Shown: positions 1-8,778, numbered from the stretch's first letter. The stretch is DNA of 54,493 nucleotides from an uncultured Cytophaga sp. (GCF_937863595.1 NZ_CALMGQ010000024.1:1-54493), one strand, 5' to 3'. Numbers and translations: made by a program. Notes: generated by a model not told the origin, from the sequence alone.

Positions 1-308
1 TTGTCTAAATTATTCGCCTAAACCAGTTGCTCCCCAGAAAATGGATGTGACCCGAAGAATACTAGTTTTTTTAAACAGTCGAAAAATGATTTCTGTTCAT
101 TATAGCGTTGAATTAATTCGTATGAAAAATTTTATAGCCAAGCAATGAGATTATTGAAGGTGTGAGATTATTGAAATTTAATGCGTTTGTAAAAATGTAA
201 AAGTACTCCCTCTATTTACACCCTAGCTCTCGAATTGTTATAATACCTAGGGCATTCATTGAAAAATAAACTAGAGCACGTATTTTAATTTTTCTCCTTA
301 AAATAAAA
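1..308. other. intergenic, no gene seen
   Basis: AT-rich stretch with no convincing reading frame. On the minus strand near 1-75 a short open stretch ends in a stop codon but has no start codon, so it may be the decayed end of something or chance. Nothing else is recognisable before the terminator at 309. Confidence 0.5.
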
Positions 309-336
309 AGAGCGAATCCAATCAAGGATTCACTCT
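309..336 (-). terminator. rho-independent terminator of the GDSL/FadL pair
   Basis: Arms of 11 bases (309-319 and 326-336, one mismatch) around a 6-base loop. On the minus strand the hairpin is followed by a T-rich tract (301-308). It lies just downstream of the stop codon of the esterase gene. Confidence 0.7.
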
Positions 337-359
337 TAGTAATGACGTAGTATTTTAAT

Positions 360-1709
360 TTAAGGGAATTTCACACCATCATATTTTGTCGCGTCGATAA
401 GAGGCAATGTTGATCCGTATGTTTTATTAATAGATTTTAGAAATTCGTTCGCTAACAAAGCATTTCCTATTGGCGTTAAGTGGACACCATCTAAAGAAAA
501 TGCACCTCCTGTTACAAACGTTGTACTTAAATTTATACCATTGTAAGCAACCCCTTTTTCAGCTCTAGATAAAAATTGATTTACATCTACAAACGCCAAT
601 CCATTTGCTGCTGCTAAACTTTTAATTTTGGTATTGTAATTTGAAATTGCTGTTTGAATACTTGTAATCTCCGTGCTTATTAAAACATATTCATTTGGAA
701 TGGGTTTAGCTGAACCCCATTGCTTGCATTTCAACGAATCCTGAGGAACAGACAATAGCACATATTCTGTTGAAGCTATTTGTCTCATTCCACCCGGAGC
801 GGCTGCATCTTCAATGATAAATGGATTTTGCCCTAAATGAAATGTAATTCCTAATGGCGCATATACTGCATTCAAAGCTGAAACTTGTGCTTGACTTGTA
901 AGAACCAATCCATTATACGGGACCGTTGTAAAATAGGGCAAAGAAGTAATCTCTGGAAGATTTGCGATTACTCCTTTTGCGCCATTTGAAATCAAGGTTG
1001 AAACAATCGCATCCATACTTGCATCAAAACCTACTCCTGGCCCACCTGCACTTGGTGTGATGGCATCGGATGTTCCACCAGATAAAGCATATAATAATAC
1101 ATCATTGCTTCCCAAAAATAAAGAAAAGAATGTTGGGTTTTGAGCCATTACATCTGAAAGAATAGATGCTGTTGCTGGATTAGAAGCCATACGTGTGAAA
1201 AACGGATTGTAATTGCCCGGACCATTTGCCGAATTTCCATAACCAGGATATACCGTCGTTGTCGCTTTAGCGCCTGGTACACCCATGTTATTAAACGGGC
1301 CTTTACTTGCAAATATGTTGCTTGCAAATATTGTAAAATCTCCTGCTGTCGCTATCGGTACTGGTGATAATGAAGTAGTACCCAAACAATCAGCATGTGG
1401 AGATAAAGCCAAACGTGCACCGAGAGAAGCACCAATACCTACGGAGTTTGGATCTATATCTGGTTGTTTAAAAGCACCAGATCCTATTTTAGAAAATTGT
1501 TGCGAAATTAAATTCGGATAAGATACTTGCTGGCCATCGTAATACAAGGCATTATCTGCATATCCCGCTGTAATGGAATTACCTACAGAAACATATTTAC
1601 TTACATCCAAACTTCCTTTATCTACAGCTGGTTCGCTTATGCTTGGTTTACAGGCAACGATGCTTCCGCACAGTGCCAAAGAATATAAAATAGTTTTAGT
1701 ATTTTTCAT
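360..1709 (-). CDS. SGNH/GDSL-family hydrolase lipoprotein
   Basis: Probable secreted or membrane-anchored lipid esterase. A hydrophobic N-terminus ends in a lipobox with Cys20. Block I is GNSITAG at 43-49 (nucleophile Ser45), block III is GSND at 200-203 and block V is DGVH at 407-410, so the Ser-Asp-His set is complete. At 449 aa it is longer than small GDSL esterases, which is normal for Bacteroidota lipoprotein versions. It starts 2 bases after the stop of the FadL-like porin, so the two are very likely one operon. From that pairing I infer that the porin imports a hydrophobic substrate and this enzyme hydrolyses esters at the envelope. The substrate is unknown. Confidence 0.85.
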   Translation of the reverse strand: MKNTKTILYSLALCGSIVACKPSISEPAVDKGSLDVSKYVSVGNSITAGYADNALYYDGQQVSYPNLISQQFSKIGSGAFKQPDIDPNSVGIGASLGARLALSPHADCLGTTSLSPVPIATAGDFTIFASNIFASKGPFNNMGVPGAKATTTVYPGYGNSANGPGNYNPFFTRMASNPATASILSDVMAQNPTFFSLFLGSNDVLLYALSGGTSDAITPSAGGPGVGFDASMDAIVSTLISNGAKGVIANLPEITSLPYFTTVPYNGLVLTSQAQVSALNAVYAPLGITFHLGQNPFIIEDAAAPGGMRQIASTEYVLLSVPQDSLKCKQWGSAKPIPNEYVLISTEITSIQTAISNYNTKIKSLAAANGLAFVDVNQFLSRAEKGVAYNGINLSTTFVTGGAFSLDGVHLTPIGNALLANEFLKSINKTYGSTLPLIDATKYDGVKFP

Positions 1710-1711
1710 GG

Positions 1712-2935
1712 CTAGTTGAAGTTATACGTTAATGACAAACCAGGAACGAGAATACGTGTTTTATACGTTCCACTTAAATTCGTTTCAATATTTGTATCGG
1801 TACGTTTCATAAAATTGATGTAGCTAAAAGATGCATCAATCATAAAGCGCTCTATAGGCTTGTACCCGATACCACCCGTGAAATTCAATCGATCTGCATC
1901 GGGAACTTCAGGAGTTACATACCCATTTTTAATGGGCGATTTTTCGTAATTCATACCCGCACGCAGCAAGATTTTTTCACTCAATGTATATTGTCCACCT
2001 AAACGTATGGCATACGTATTTTTATAATTACGTGGCGACTCTGTATCTTTTAAAGAAGTAGTATTTTGCGCGTAATCAAATGAAAGTGATTTATAACTTC
2101 CCCAGCCGATGTAATTTACATCCGCAGTCACTACTAATTTTTCTGTCGCATTCACCGCAACGCCTAATGTTAATACTTGTGGCAAAGGAAGCGTGGCACT
2201 AAAACTTCCAGAAGGGAAATTTGTTTGCAAAGAATTGGGCACATTAAACGTTGCACTACCATTCTTTAATTTCATATTCACTTGCGAGCGGTACGATAAA
2301 CCAATAGAAATTTTTTCAATTGGTTTATAATAAACCCCTAAGTTGTAACCCATACCACCTGCAGTGCCTGATAAGTTAGCTGTTGATTGTTGACCATTGG
2401 CATTTGCAATTGGTAAATCCTTACTTAAATCTATATGACCATAACCATATACAAAGCCCGCTCCAATACCCAACTTATCGTTTACTTTGTAACTAAGCGT
2501 TGGCTGAAAAAAGACAGATAGTAATTTCATTTGTGTAAGTGCATAACGGCCAGACCAGCCGTCTTCATATTTAATCGTACTTCCAAAAGGCGTATATACG
2601 CCCATACCAAATTTGAATTTGCTTTCCTTTGGACCCCAAACGCCATACCCTGTAAATGGAGTACTTATTGGAGAGTTCGTACGAAATTGTTGTTGGCTGT
2701 TTCCATCGCGAAACGCTGTACTCTCAGCCGTTAAACTCACACCAACACTGACGCTGTTTTCCTTTAAATGTGAAACTGATCCTGGATTATAAAACACACT
2801 TGCTCCATCTAAATTCGTGGCTACGCCTGCTCCACCCATAGCTTGCTGTTTTTGCCCTTGCAAGTTTACCTGGAAGCCTTGAGCAAACAATAAACTTGGC
2901 GATAGCATAGACAGCACAATAAATAATTTTTTCAT
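1712..2935 (-). CDS. FadL/OmpP1/TodX-family outer membrane transporter
   Basis: Outer membrane beta-barrel of the long-chain fatty acid/hydrocarbon transporter family, 407 aa. The signal peptide ends near LLFAQG (residues 15-20). The mature N-terminus has the family features 'GQKQQAMGGAGVA' and 'ASVFYNPGS', which form the luminal plug. The rest is amphipathic strands rich in Tyr, Gly and Ser, and the chain ends in an aromatic-Asn-Phe type C-terminus (LTYNFN). First gene of a two-gene operon with the GDSL hydrolase. The specific substrate cannot be read from sequence. Confidence 0.9.
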   Translation of the reverse strand: MKKLFIVLSMLSPSLLFAQGFQVNLQGQKQQAMGGAGVATNLDGASVFYNPGSVSHLKENSVSVGVSLTAESTAFRDGNSQQQFRTNSPISTPFTGYGVWGPKESKFKFGMGVYTPFGSTIKYEDGWSGRYALTQMKLLSVFFQPTLSYKVNDKLGIGAGFVYGYGHIDLSKDLPIANANGQQSTANLSGTAGGMGYNLGVYYKPIEKISIGLSYRSQVNMKLKNGSATFNVPNSLQTNFPSGSFSATLPLPQVLTLGVAVNATEKLVVTADVNYIGWGSYKSLSFDYAQNTTSLKDTESPRNYKNTYAIRLGGQYTLSEKILLRAGMNYEKSPIKNGYVTPEVPDADRLNFTGGIGYKPIERFMIDASFSYINFMKRTDTNIETNLSGTYKTRILVPGLSLTYNFN

Positions 2936-3183
2936 AGCATGTATTTTACGGTTCTTATAAAAAAGTACTTGTTGTTTACATCGTTAACCTGTAAACATGT
3001 TTAATATACTAAACATAGTATTAAAAAGAATTATGCATGCATAGTTTATATAAAAATGTTTTTTTGAAAATTGTAGCATTCAAGTATTCAACCATTAAAA
3101 GAATTATTATAGGTGATGATTCAATATCATTTGGTTAAAGGGCATAGTTACTATTGTACCTACAGTTAAACGCCATTGAGTGG

Positions 3184-4515
3184 TTATAGATTTTTCGGTG
3201 TATGACCATCTGTAAGCATATCAAATTTTTCTGATTTAGAATAAACTTTAGTTTTTTTATTTTGCTCAATTATATCTAGATATTTCATTTCTACGAGTGC
3301 CAGTAAATCTGCACGAGCTGTTTGATTCGAAACATTAAATCGAACTTCAATTTCTTTCACACTAAATATACTATCAGGCTCATCATAAATCCATTTCAGT
3401 ATTATTGCCTGACGCTCGTTAACACCTTTTAATTTTTGAAAATTGATGAGTTGCTTTTTTTCATTAATCTTTCTTTGTATATATTTTCTTAGATCCTGAA
3501 AAGCGAGATCCATTGTTTTTATTTTATAATCAATAAAGTATGTAATATCATTTCCATCGATTTCGCTATACAAATAAGCTTGAGCATATTGTGTTTTACT
3601 TTTTACAATCAACCGTGATATTGACAAATATTCTGTAAGCCAATATCCGTTTCGTAATAAATACCAATAAAAAAGAGCTCTTGCAGTTCTTCCATTACCA
3701 TCAACAAACGGATGTATAAAACCAATCATAAAATGTATTACTGCTGCTTTTATAATTGGATGGATAAATGTGTCCTTTTCAGTAGTGTTAAAAAAATGAA
3801 ATAGGTCTTTCATTAAATCAGGAAGTTTATCATGGACTGGAGGTGTATAAATAGTTTCTCCATCCATTACATCTACTACATTGACATCATTATTATCTCT
3901 ATAGCAACCTTCATCAGTTATATCATCTAATGTATCTTTAGTAATTAATTTATGAATTTCAAATAATCGTCTTTCTGTGAGTGGTTCATTTTTTAAACTA
4001 ACAATGTGTTTAATGGTTGTATAATTATTTACAATCATTTGCTCAGACTTTGTTTTTGGCTTAGCATTTTTTCTAAGCATTTCTTTTGCCTTTTTACGAG
4101 TTGTGACCGCCCCTTCAATCTGACTGGACGCAATTGCTTCCTCCATAATTGAACTCGTTAAATATCGTTTTTTGTCTTCTTCTGGTATAACTCCTTGCGT
4201 AACTAATGTTCCTCCAATATTCAAATCAAATTCATGTAATGCCTTTTGTATCTTATTACTGATATTATACTGAAATGTATACTCTCCAAATTTAATTTTT
4301 TTGGCATTTACTACTCTACTCAATTTTACAATTGTCCATAATAGCTCTGGTGAAATATCAAATTCGTTTTTTTGGTATTTTACTTTATCCCAATAGTAAT
4401 ATTCTTCATTTATCTTTTGGATGATATCATCTAATTTAAGCTCCTTTCTGAGTTTAATTGCTTCATAATAAAATTCATCGTTATACCAAGCTGGTGCTGA
4501 CTCTAGTTTTTTCAT
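3184..4515 (-). CDS. Fic/DOC family protein with self-inhibition motif and C-terminal winged helix
   Basis: Probable AMP-transferase (AMPylator) with Fic core HPFVDGNGRTAR, matching HxFx(D/E)GNGRxxR. Upstream is the inhibitory helix motif SSQIEG, of the (S/T)xxxE(G/N) type, so this is a class II Fic protein carrying its own inhibitor. An N-terminal DUF4172-like segment precedes it. The last ~90 residues (VNERQAIILKWIYDEPDSIF onward) look like a winged helix-turn-helix, suggesting DNA binding or autoregulation. It stands alone between the FadL pair and yebC. A 53-bp perfect palindrome and a shorter dyad lie just upstream. The target protein is unknown. Confidence 0.88.
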   Translation of the reverse strand: MKKLESAPAWYNDEFYYEAIKLRKELKLDDIIQKINEEYYYWDKVKYQKNEFDISPELLWTIVKLSRVVNAKKIKFGEYTFQYNISNKIQKALHEFDLNIGGTLVTQGVIPEEDKKRYLTSSIMEEAIASSQIEGAVTTRKKAKEMLRKNAKPKTKSEQMIVNNYTTIKHIVSLKNEPLTERRLFEIHKLITKDTLDDITDEGCYRDNNDVNVVDVMDGETIYTPPVHDKLPDLMKDLFHFFNTTEKDTFIHPIIKAAVIHFMIGFIHPFVDGNGRTARALFYWYLLRNGYWLTEYLSISRLIVKSKTQYAQAYLYSEIDGNDITYFIDYKIKTMDLAFQDLRKYIQRKINEKKQLINFQKLKGVNERQAIILKWIYDEPDSIFSVKEIEVRFNVSNQTARADLLALVEMKYLDIIEQNKKTKVYSKSEKFDMLTDGHTPKNL

Positions 4516-4524
4516 ATCACAATA

Positions 4525-4553
4525 TGTCCAAATTTTTGAATAATTAGGACATT
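4525..4553. promoter_or_regulatory. dyad immediately upstream of fic
   Basis: The ends ATGTCC and GGACAT form an inverted repeat around a central AT-rich segment, 10 bases before the fic start codon. Its TTTGGACA half resembles the TTTGGAAA half of the larger palindrome at 4569. The position fits an operator over the promoter; no protein binding is shown. Confidence 0.4.
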
Positions 4554-4568
4554 TTTATAAATCTAATC

Positions 4569-4621
4569 AAACATACAAATATTTCCAAATTTTGATAAAA
4601 TTTGGAAATATTTGTATGTTT
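4569..4621. repeat. perfect 25-bp inverted repeat with 3-base loop
   Basis: The left arm 4569-4593 and right arm 4597-4621 are exact reverse complements separated by GAT. It sits between the fic promoter and the yebC terminator. It is too AT-rich and lacks the GC core of a normal terminator. It could be an operator, a transcript-processing hairpin or a small mobile palindrome. Confidence 0.85.
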
Positions 4622-4664
4622 TTAAATTTTAAGTTTGATTGTCAAATAATTGCATCAAGACAAA

Positions 4665-4696
4665 TAAAAAAGGCACTCCACTATAAGTAGAGCACC
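4665..4696 (-). terminator. terminator of yebC
   Basis: Ten-base-pair stem (4672-4681 with 4687-4696, some G-U pairs), followed on the minus strand by a run of T (4665-4671). It is about 30 bases past the yebC stop codon. Confidence 0.75.
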
Positions 4697-4724
4697 TTTT
4701 ACATTAATCTTTTCGCTTTAAGCC

Positions 4725-5441
4725 TTATTCCGTTTCAGCCATGTTATGAAACACCGCCTGTACATCATCGTCGTCTTCAAATTTTTCCAACAACTTATAA
4801 AGTTCTTCTTGTTGTTCTGCAGTCAATGTAGTTGTAGTATTGGGAATACGTTCTGTTTCTGCATTGATAACAGTCATGCCTCTGTTTTCCAACTCCTTTT
4901 GCATGGCACCAAAATCAACAAAAGCAGTATAAATGAAAATTTCATTTTCATCTTTTACAATTTCTTCAGCACCAAAATCAATCAACTCTAACTCTAATTC
5001 TTCCGGATCTAAACCCGTGCCGTCAATCTTGATAACACCTTTGCGTTCAAATAAAAATTCCAGTGAGCCGGTTTTTCCTAATGCTCCCCCTGATCGTGTA
5101 AAATAGGAACGTACATTGGCAACCGTACGCGTATTGTTATCTGTAGCACATTCAACTAAAATTGCTATGCCATATGGACCATATCCTTCAAAAACTACCT
5201 CTTCATAATCCGATTCATCTTTACCAGATGCTCTTTTTATCGCCGCGTCGATCCGATCTTTCGGCATATTCAATCCTTTTGCATTGTTTACGGCTGTACG
5301 TAAACGTGCATTGGTATCTATGTTGGCACCACCTTGCTTGGCAGCCATCACAATTTCTTTTCCTAAACGCGTAAAGGCTTTCGCCATGCGATCAAAACGT
5401 TTTGCTCTTCTTCCTTTTCGAAGTTCGTATGCTCTTCCCAT
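4725..5441 (-). CDS. yebC: YebC/PmpR-family translation/transcription regulatory protein
   Basis: Full-length YebC-family protein, 238 aa, the usual size. The N-terminus MGRAYELRKGRRAKRFDRMA and the block 'NMPKDRIDAAIKRASGKD' are characteristic, as is the acidic C-terminus. Family members were described as DNA-binding regulators (PmpR), and YebC proteins are now also linked to relieving ribosome stalling at proline stretches; which applies here cannot be told from sequence. Cytoplasmic. Monocistronic, with its own terminator. The start is the first Met and gives the canonical N-terminus. Confidence 0.93.
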   Translation of the reverse strand: MGRAYELRKGRRAKRFDRMAKAFTRLGKEIVMAAKQGGANIDTNARLRTAVNNAKGLNMPKDRIDAAIKRASGKDESDYEEVVFEGYGPYGIAILVECATDNNTRTVANVRSYFTRSGGALGKTGSLEFLFERKGVIKIDGTGLDPEELELELIDFGAEEIVKDENEIFIYTAFVDFGAMQKELENRGMTVINAETERIPNTTTTLTAEQQEELYKLLEKFEDDDDVQAVFHNMAETE

Positions 5442-5593
5442 AATAGTTGTATTTGCAATCTTGCGCTAATTTACGCAGATTTCAAGAGGTTATATAGAGA
5501 AATGTTGATTTTTTAAATTCCAAACCTCCCTTTTAAGAGCTTCTTAGTATTTTCAATTCGTTGTCAAATTATGTATCCATCAAATTGAAAACT

Positions 5594-6223
5594 TTATTCG
5601 GTTTTATCTTTCACCTTCAAACTAGACCAATCAAACAAAAATTTAATTAGTATAAATGGAGCAATAGTAAACAATGTTGTATACTTTTCTAGTCCAAGTG
5701 GCATTTGAAAAAATTTATTTGAAGTTAAAAACCAAGCAAACATACCTAAAATGATAGATATATGAAGGGTAAGTGCTCCTTTAGGAAGTACTGTATCTGG
5801 TGTCAATTCGGTAGGATTTTTATGAATCACATAATTAAAAGCCTCTCTTCCAACAAAAGAAATGAGTGAAATGTTAAATATTGTATTTTTAAAAAAGAGT
5901 ACTTGAATATTTTTAACAAATCCATCATTATTTATTCCTTCAAACATAAAACAAAAACAAACTATGATAAATACGAGATAAATCGCAAGCATAAAAATTC
6001 GAGCATATAAGACAACTTTATATTTATCTGCATCTTTAATCTGATTTGGATGGAAGTAATATCGAATCCAATCGAAAAGTGTTTTTATAACCTCATCCCA
6101 CCAAAATATGTAAATAACAAAAAAAACAGTTATCTCCTTCATAATAATAGCCACAACGGTTAACGCTGTGAAAAACAATAACGAAACCAGATCAACCAAC
6201 CAACTTTGCTTAGCTATATTCAT
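5594..6223 (-). CDS. six-TM membrane protein, FWWDE family, copy 2
   Basis: Integral membrane protein of 209 aa with about six hydrophobic segments. The strongest motif is FWWDEVIKTLFDWIR at the end of the second segment. Others are FFKNTIFNISLISFVGREAFNYV, LPKGALTLHISIILGMFAWFL and the C-terminal IKFLFDWSSLK. It is a close tandem duplicate of the gene at 6414-7064, with a third, more diverged copy at 27545-28207. The motif pattern recalls DUF6498-type membrane proteins, but that is a guess. No catalytic residues are obvious beyond conserved Trp, Asp, Glu and Arg in the membrane. Function unknown. Confidence 0.75.
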   Translation of the reverse strand: MNIAKQSWLVDLVSLLFFTALTVVAIIMKEITVFFVIYIFWWDEVIKTLFDWIRYYFHPNQIKDADKYKVVLYARIFMLAIYLVFIIVCFCFMFEGINNDGFVKNIQVLFFKNTIFNISLISFVGREAFNYVIHKNPTELTPDTVLPKGALTLHISIILGMFAWFLTSNKFFQMPLGLEKYTTLFTIAPFILIKFLFDWSSLKVKDKTE

Positions 6224-6413
6224 TTGTACATATTTTCAAGATTAAAAAACACCAAAAAATTGAAAGCTTTCCTAAATTATTCATTTTGCCATTTAAGGTA
6301 CTGTAAACTTCAATCCTGAACGGGTAAGAGAAAAAAAGGTTTTTAAGTTTTAAAATTTTAAAACCTCTTTGGGCAAGCCCTTTATTTCTACAAATAATAG
6401 ATGGATGCATTGA

Positions 6414-7064
6414 TTATCTATCTAATGATAGATTTTCTGCATTTTCCTTTTTATTTTTCAAACTAGACCAGTCAAATAAAAATTTGATTAATATAAAAGG
6501 CGCAATCGTAAATAAAGTGTTGTACTTTTCAGCACCTTCTGATAAATGAAAAACATTATTTGAGGACAGAAACCAAGCGAACATACCAAAAATGATTGAT
6601 ATGTGAAGCACAAGTGCGCCTTTAGGAAGTATTAAATTAGTTATTGATGCGGTAGGTTTTTTATGGTTTACATAATTAAAAGCTTCTCTAACAATAAACG
6701 ATAGCAGCGTAATATTAAAGATTACATTTCTAAAAAAAATTACGTCAATATTTTTATCATACCCCACATTATTATGCTCCTCGACCATCACATTAAAACA
6801 AACTATAATAAACATCATGTACACGCAAAGCATAAAAAACCGTACGCACCAAATAATGGTAAAAATAGATGGATCCATAATTAAATTTCTGTTGAAGATA
6901 AAACGAATGCCATCGAAAAGTGTTTTTATAAGTTCATCCCACCAAAAGATATACATAACATAAAAAATAGTTATCTCTTTCAGTACAAGAGCTGCTACAG
7001 ATAATATTGTAAAAAACAATAATGAGACGAGATCAATCAGCCAACTTTGCTTGGTTATATTCAT
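6414..7064 (-). CDS. six-TM membrane protein, FWWDE family, copy 1
   Basis: Tandem paralogue of the downstream gene, 216 aa. Shared blocks include SWLIDLVSLLFFT, FWWDELIKTLFDGIR, FFRNVIFN, REAFNYVNHKKPT, LPKGALVLHISIIFGMFAWFLSSN and FDWSSLK. The 5' flanks of both copies are also nearly the same (before the start codon each reads CATTTGTAC.. with TTTTCAAGAT on the plus strand), so the duplication included the upstream region. The 190-base spacer between the copies holds no credible gene. Its plus-strand neighbour at 7161 is divergently oriented. Function unknown. Confidence 0.75.
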   Translation of the reverse strand: MNITKQSWLIDLVSLLFFTILSVAALVLKEITIFYVMYIFWWDELIKTLFDGIRFIFNRNLIMDPSIFTIIWCVRFFMLCVYMMFIIVCFNVMVEEHNNVGYDKNIDVIFFRNVIFNITLLSFIVREAFNYVNHKKPTASITNLILPKGALVLHISIIFGMFAWFLSSNNVFHLSEGAEKYNTLFTIAPFILIKFLFDWSSLKNKKENAENLSLDR

Positions 7065-7160
7065 TTGTACTTATTTTCAAGATGCCAAAATACAAAAATA
7101 ATTTAATACCTTAGAAAATTGATTTGCACTAGCTCTGCTGAAATTAAACTAAAACAAACC

Positions 7161-7511
7161 ATGAACATCAACCACGAAATAAAAAGCCTTTTAAACTCCC
7201 TTCAGCGAACACCTTTCCCGCGAGTTACTAGGAAAAAAGTATTGCTTGAAATGGTTGCTAATGGTGTTGCGGCTTTATGTGCTTTTATTGTTTATAAAAC
7301 AGTGCAACATTTTGTAGTGGTTAAAAGTATAAAAAATCTTTGGGGACTTACTGCAAAAAAACAATCTAAAATGATTGTAAGCAAAGATACGTTTGAAACC
7401 ATTAGTGGCGTATTTATTTTTATTATTGCCATTTTTGTTTTTACGTATGTTGAATCATTAATCGAAAATTATTTGAAGGATCGAGAAGAGAAAAAAATTG
7501 ATTCTATTTGA
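7161..7511 (+). CDS. small two-TM membrane protein, unknown
   Basis: A 116-aa protein starting at ATG 7161. The frame is open further upstream, but the upstream codons look non-coding. A basic N-terminus (TRKKVLLEM) leads into a hydrophobic segment (ANGVAALCAFIVYKTVQHFVVV). A short soluble loop, a second hydrophobic segment (FIFIIAIFVFTYVESL) and a charged tail ending DREEKKIDS follow. No family recognised. It may be co-transcribed with nothing: the next gene is on the opposite strand. Confidence 0.55.
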   Translation: MNINHEIKSLLNSLQRTPFPRVTRKKVLLEMVANGVAALCAFIVYKTVQHFVVVKSIKNLWGLTAKKQSKMIVSKDTFETISGVFIFIIAIFVFTYVESLIENYLKDREEKKIDSI

Positions 7512-7601
7512 TTTCGTAATTGGGGTTTTCCCTTTACATAAAAAATGTCGTCTATTTTATAAACGACATTCTAATATTCCTTATATATTCAATCTTTATT
7601 T

Positions 7602-8270
7602 TTATAAAATCGATTTCATTACAAAGTCTACTAATCGATCACAGCGACTGTTCCCAAATTCCAAAATTGAGCTTAGTTGTGAATGATTAAATAATTCTTC
7701 TTTGATTAATTTTTTAGCTCTGTGTAAGCGAATTTTTACATTGCTTATGGTAATATCTAACGTTTCTGCAATTTCGGTTTGAGACATATCTTCCACTTCA
7801 GCCATAATAAAAACAATCCGATACATTTCTGGAATGCAATCAATACTTTTCGTGATTAGATTATTTAACTCACGGTTTATCATTCCAGTCTCAGGAGTTG
7901 TAACGTTTGTGACTAAACTATTCGTATCATGTAATTGTTTGATTGTATCATCTTCCATATGAACTACTCTTTTATTTTTCCGAATCCATTGCAAGGCTTC
8001 ATTAATTCCAATGCGTATCAGCCAAGTGGAAAACTCAGAATCCAATCGAAAGCTGTCTAATTTATAAAACGCTTTTAAATACGTTTCTTGCATTACATCT
8101 AGAATTTCTTCCTCTCTATTTATATAGCCACGTATTATTCTATATAATTTTTGATTATGCCGACGCATCAAAATCTCAAATAATTCTTTCTCGCCAGCAA
8201 TCACGCGTTTAGCTACTTCTTGATTTGTCAATTTTAACGTAATAGATGAATCAATCCTTGTTGCTCCCAT
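7602..8270 (-). CDS. ECF-type RNA polymerase sigma factor
   Basis: Alternative sigma factor of 222 aa. Region 2 is visible as ELFEILMRRHNQKLYRIIRG..EEILDVMQETYLKAFYKLDSFR..FSTWLIRIGINEALQWIRK. Region 4 is visible as IPEMYRIVFIMAEVEDMSQTEIAETLDITISNVKIRLHRAKKLI. A C-terminal tail with RCDRLVDFVM matches a tail I have seen in some ECF factors. No anti-sigma gene is adjacent. Its promoter and that of the divergent DoxX operon carry the same hexamers in mirror image (8291-8351), so it very likely activates itself and that operon. The inducing signal is unknown; the linked genes suggest a redox or oxidative-type stress. Confidence 0.9.
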   Translation of the reverse strand: MGATRIDSSITLKLTNQEVAKRVIAGEKELFEILMRRHNQKLYRIIRGYINREEEILDVMQETYLKAFYKLDSFRLDSEFSTWLIRIGINEALQWIRKNKRVVHMEDDTIKQLHDTNSLVTNVTTPETGMINRELNNLITKSIDCIPEMYRIVFIMAEVEDMSQTEIAETLDITISNVKIRLHRAKKLIKEELFNHSQLSSILEFGNSRCDRLVDFVMKSIL

Positions 8271-8290
8271 AATTTCTTATTTATTACCTA

Positions 8291-8320
8291 TTAGATGCAT
8301 CAGATTTTAAAACGTTACAA
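8291..8320 (-). promoter_or_regulatory. ECF-type promoter for the sigma gene
   Basis: Read on the minus strand: -35-like TTGTAAC (8314-8320), a 15-base spacer, and -10-like GCATCTAA (8291-8298), 20 bases before the sigma start codon. Elements and spacing are identical to the divergent promoter at 8322-8351. Confidence 0.75.
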
Positions 8321-8321
8321 C

Positions 8322-8351
8322 TTGTAACCTTTTTTTATTTCTAGCATCTAA
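8322..8351 (+). promoter_or_regulatory. ECF-type promoter for the DoxX/reductase/folE operon
   Basis: TTGTAAC at 8322-8328, 15-base spacer, GCATCTAA at 8344-8351, 25 bases before the start codon at 8377. It mirrors the sigma-gene promoter; the two -35 elements abut around C8321 and form the palindrome GTTACAACTTGTAAC. Confidence 0.75.
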
Positions 8352-8376
8352 CCTACACATTTTAAAATATACACAT

Positions 8377-8766
8377 ATGAACACTCAAAACTTTACAGAA
8401 GTTAAAAAATTACAAAACATCCTTAAAATTGTATTTATTGTTGTCCCAATAGTTGCAGGTTTGGATAAATTCACTAATATACTAACGGATTGGACAGGAT
8501 ATCTATCTCCAAGCTTTATCAGCATGTTACCAATCAGTGCATCAGCATGCATGATGATAATCGGTGTTATTGAAATCGCTGCAGGGTTAATTGTCTTATT
8601 TAAAACACGTTGGGGTGCTTATATCGTTGCAGCTTGGCTAGCAATCATTGCATTAAGTTTGTTACTTACTTGGCACCATGCAGATGTTGCAGTAAGAGAC
8701 TTCGTTATGGCAATTACTGCATTTACATTAGCGAAACTGACAGAAATCACTTCGGAACAAAACTAA
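8377..8766 (+). CDS. DoxX-like four-TM membrane protein
   Basis: Membrane protein of 129 aa with four hydrophobic segments: LKIVFIVVPIVAGLDKF, ISASACMMIIGVIEIAAGLIVLF, WGAYIVAAWLAIIALSLLL and VRDFVMAITAFTLAKL. Length, topology and the 'AGLDKF..ILTDW' N-terminal block fit the DoxX-like group, whose members often sit next to redox enzymes. It is first in an operon with a flavin reductase (12-base gap) and folE, under a promoter matching that of the divergent ECF sigma gene. The exact function is unknown. A role in membrane redox or thiol stress is an inference from context. Confidence 0.7.
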   Translation: MNTQNFTEVKKLQNILKIVFIVVPIVAGLDKFTNILTDWTGYLSPSFISMLPISASACMMIIGVIEIAAGLIVLFKTRWGAYIVAAWLAIIALSLLLTWHHADVAVRDFVMAITAFTLAKLTEITSEQN

Positions 8767-8778
8767 AACACTACGACT

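Noticed and set aside
1..75. Truncated gene on the minus strand at the left edge
   Set aside because: Open stretch ending in TAA but no start codon and no family match.
6210..6410. 66-aa open frame between the two FWWDE copies
   Set aside because: Codon use and composition look random; it lies in the duplicated flank region and overlaps the start of the next gene.
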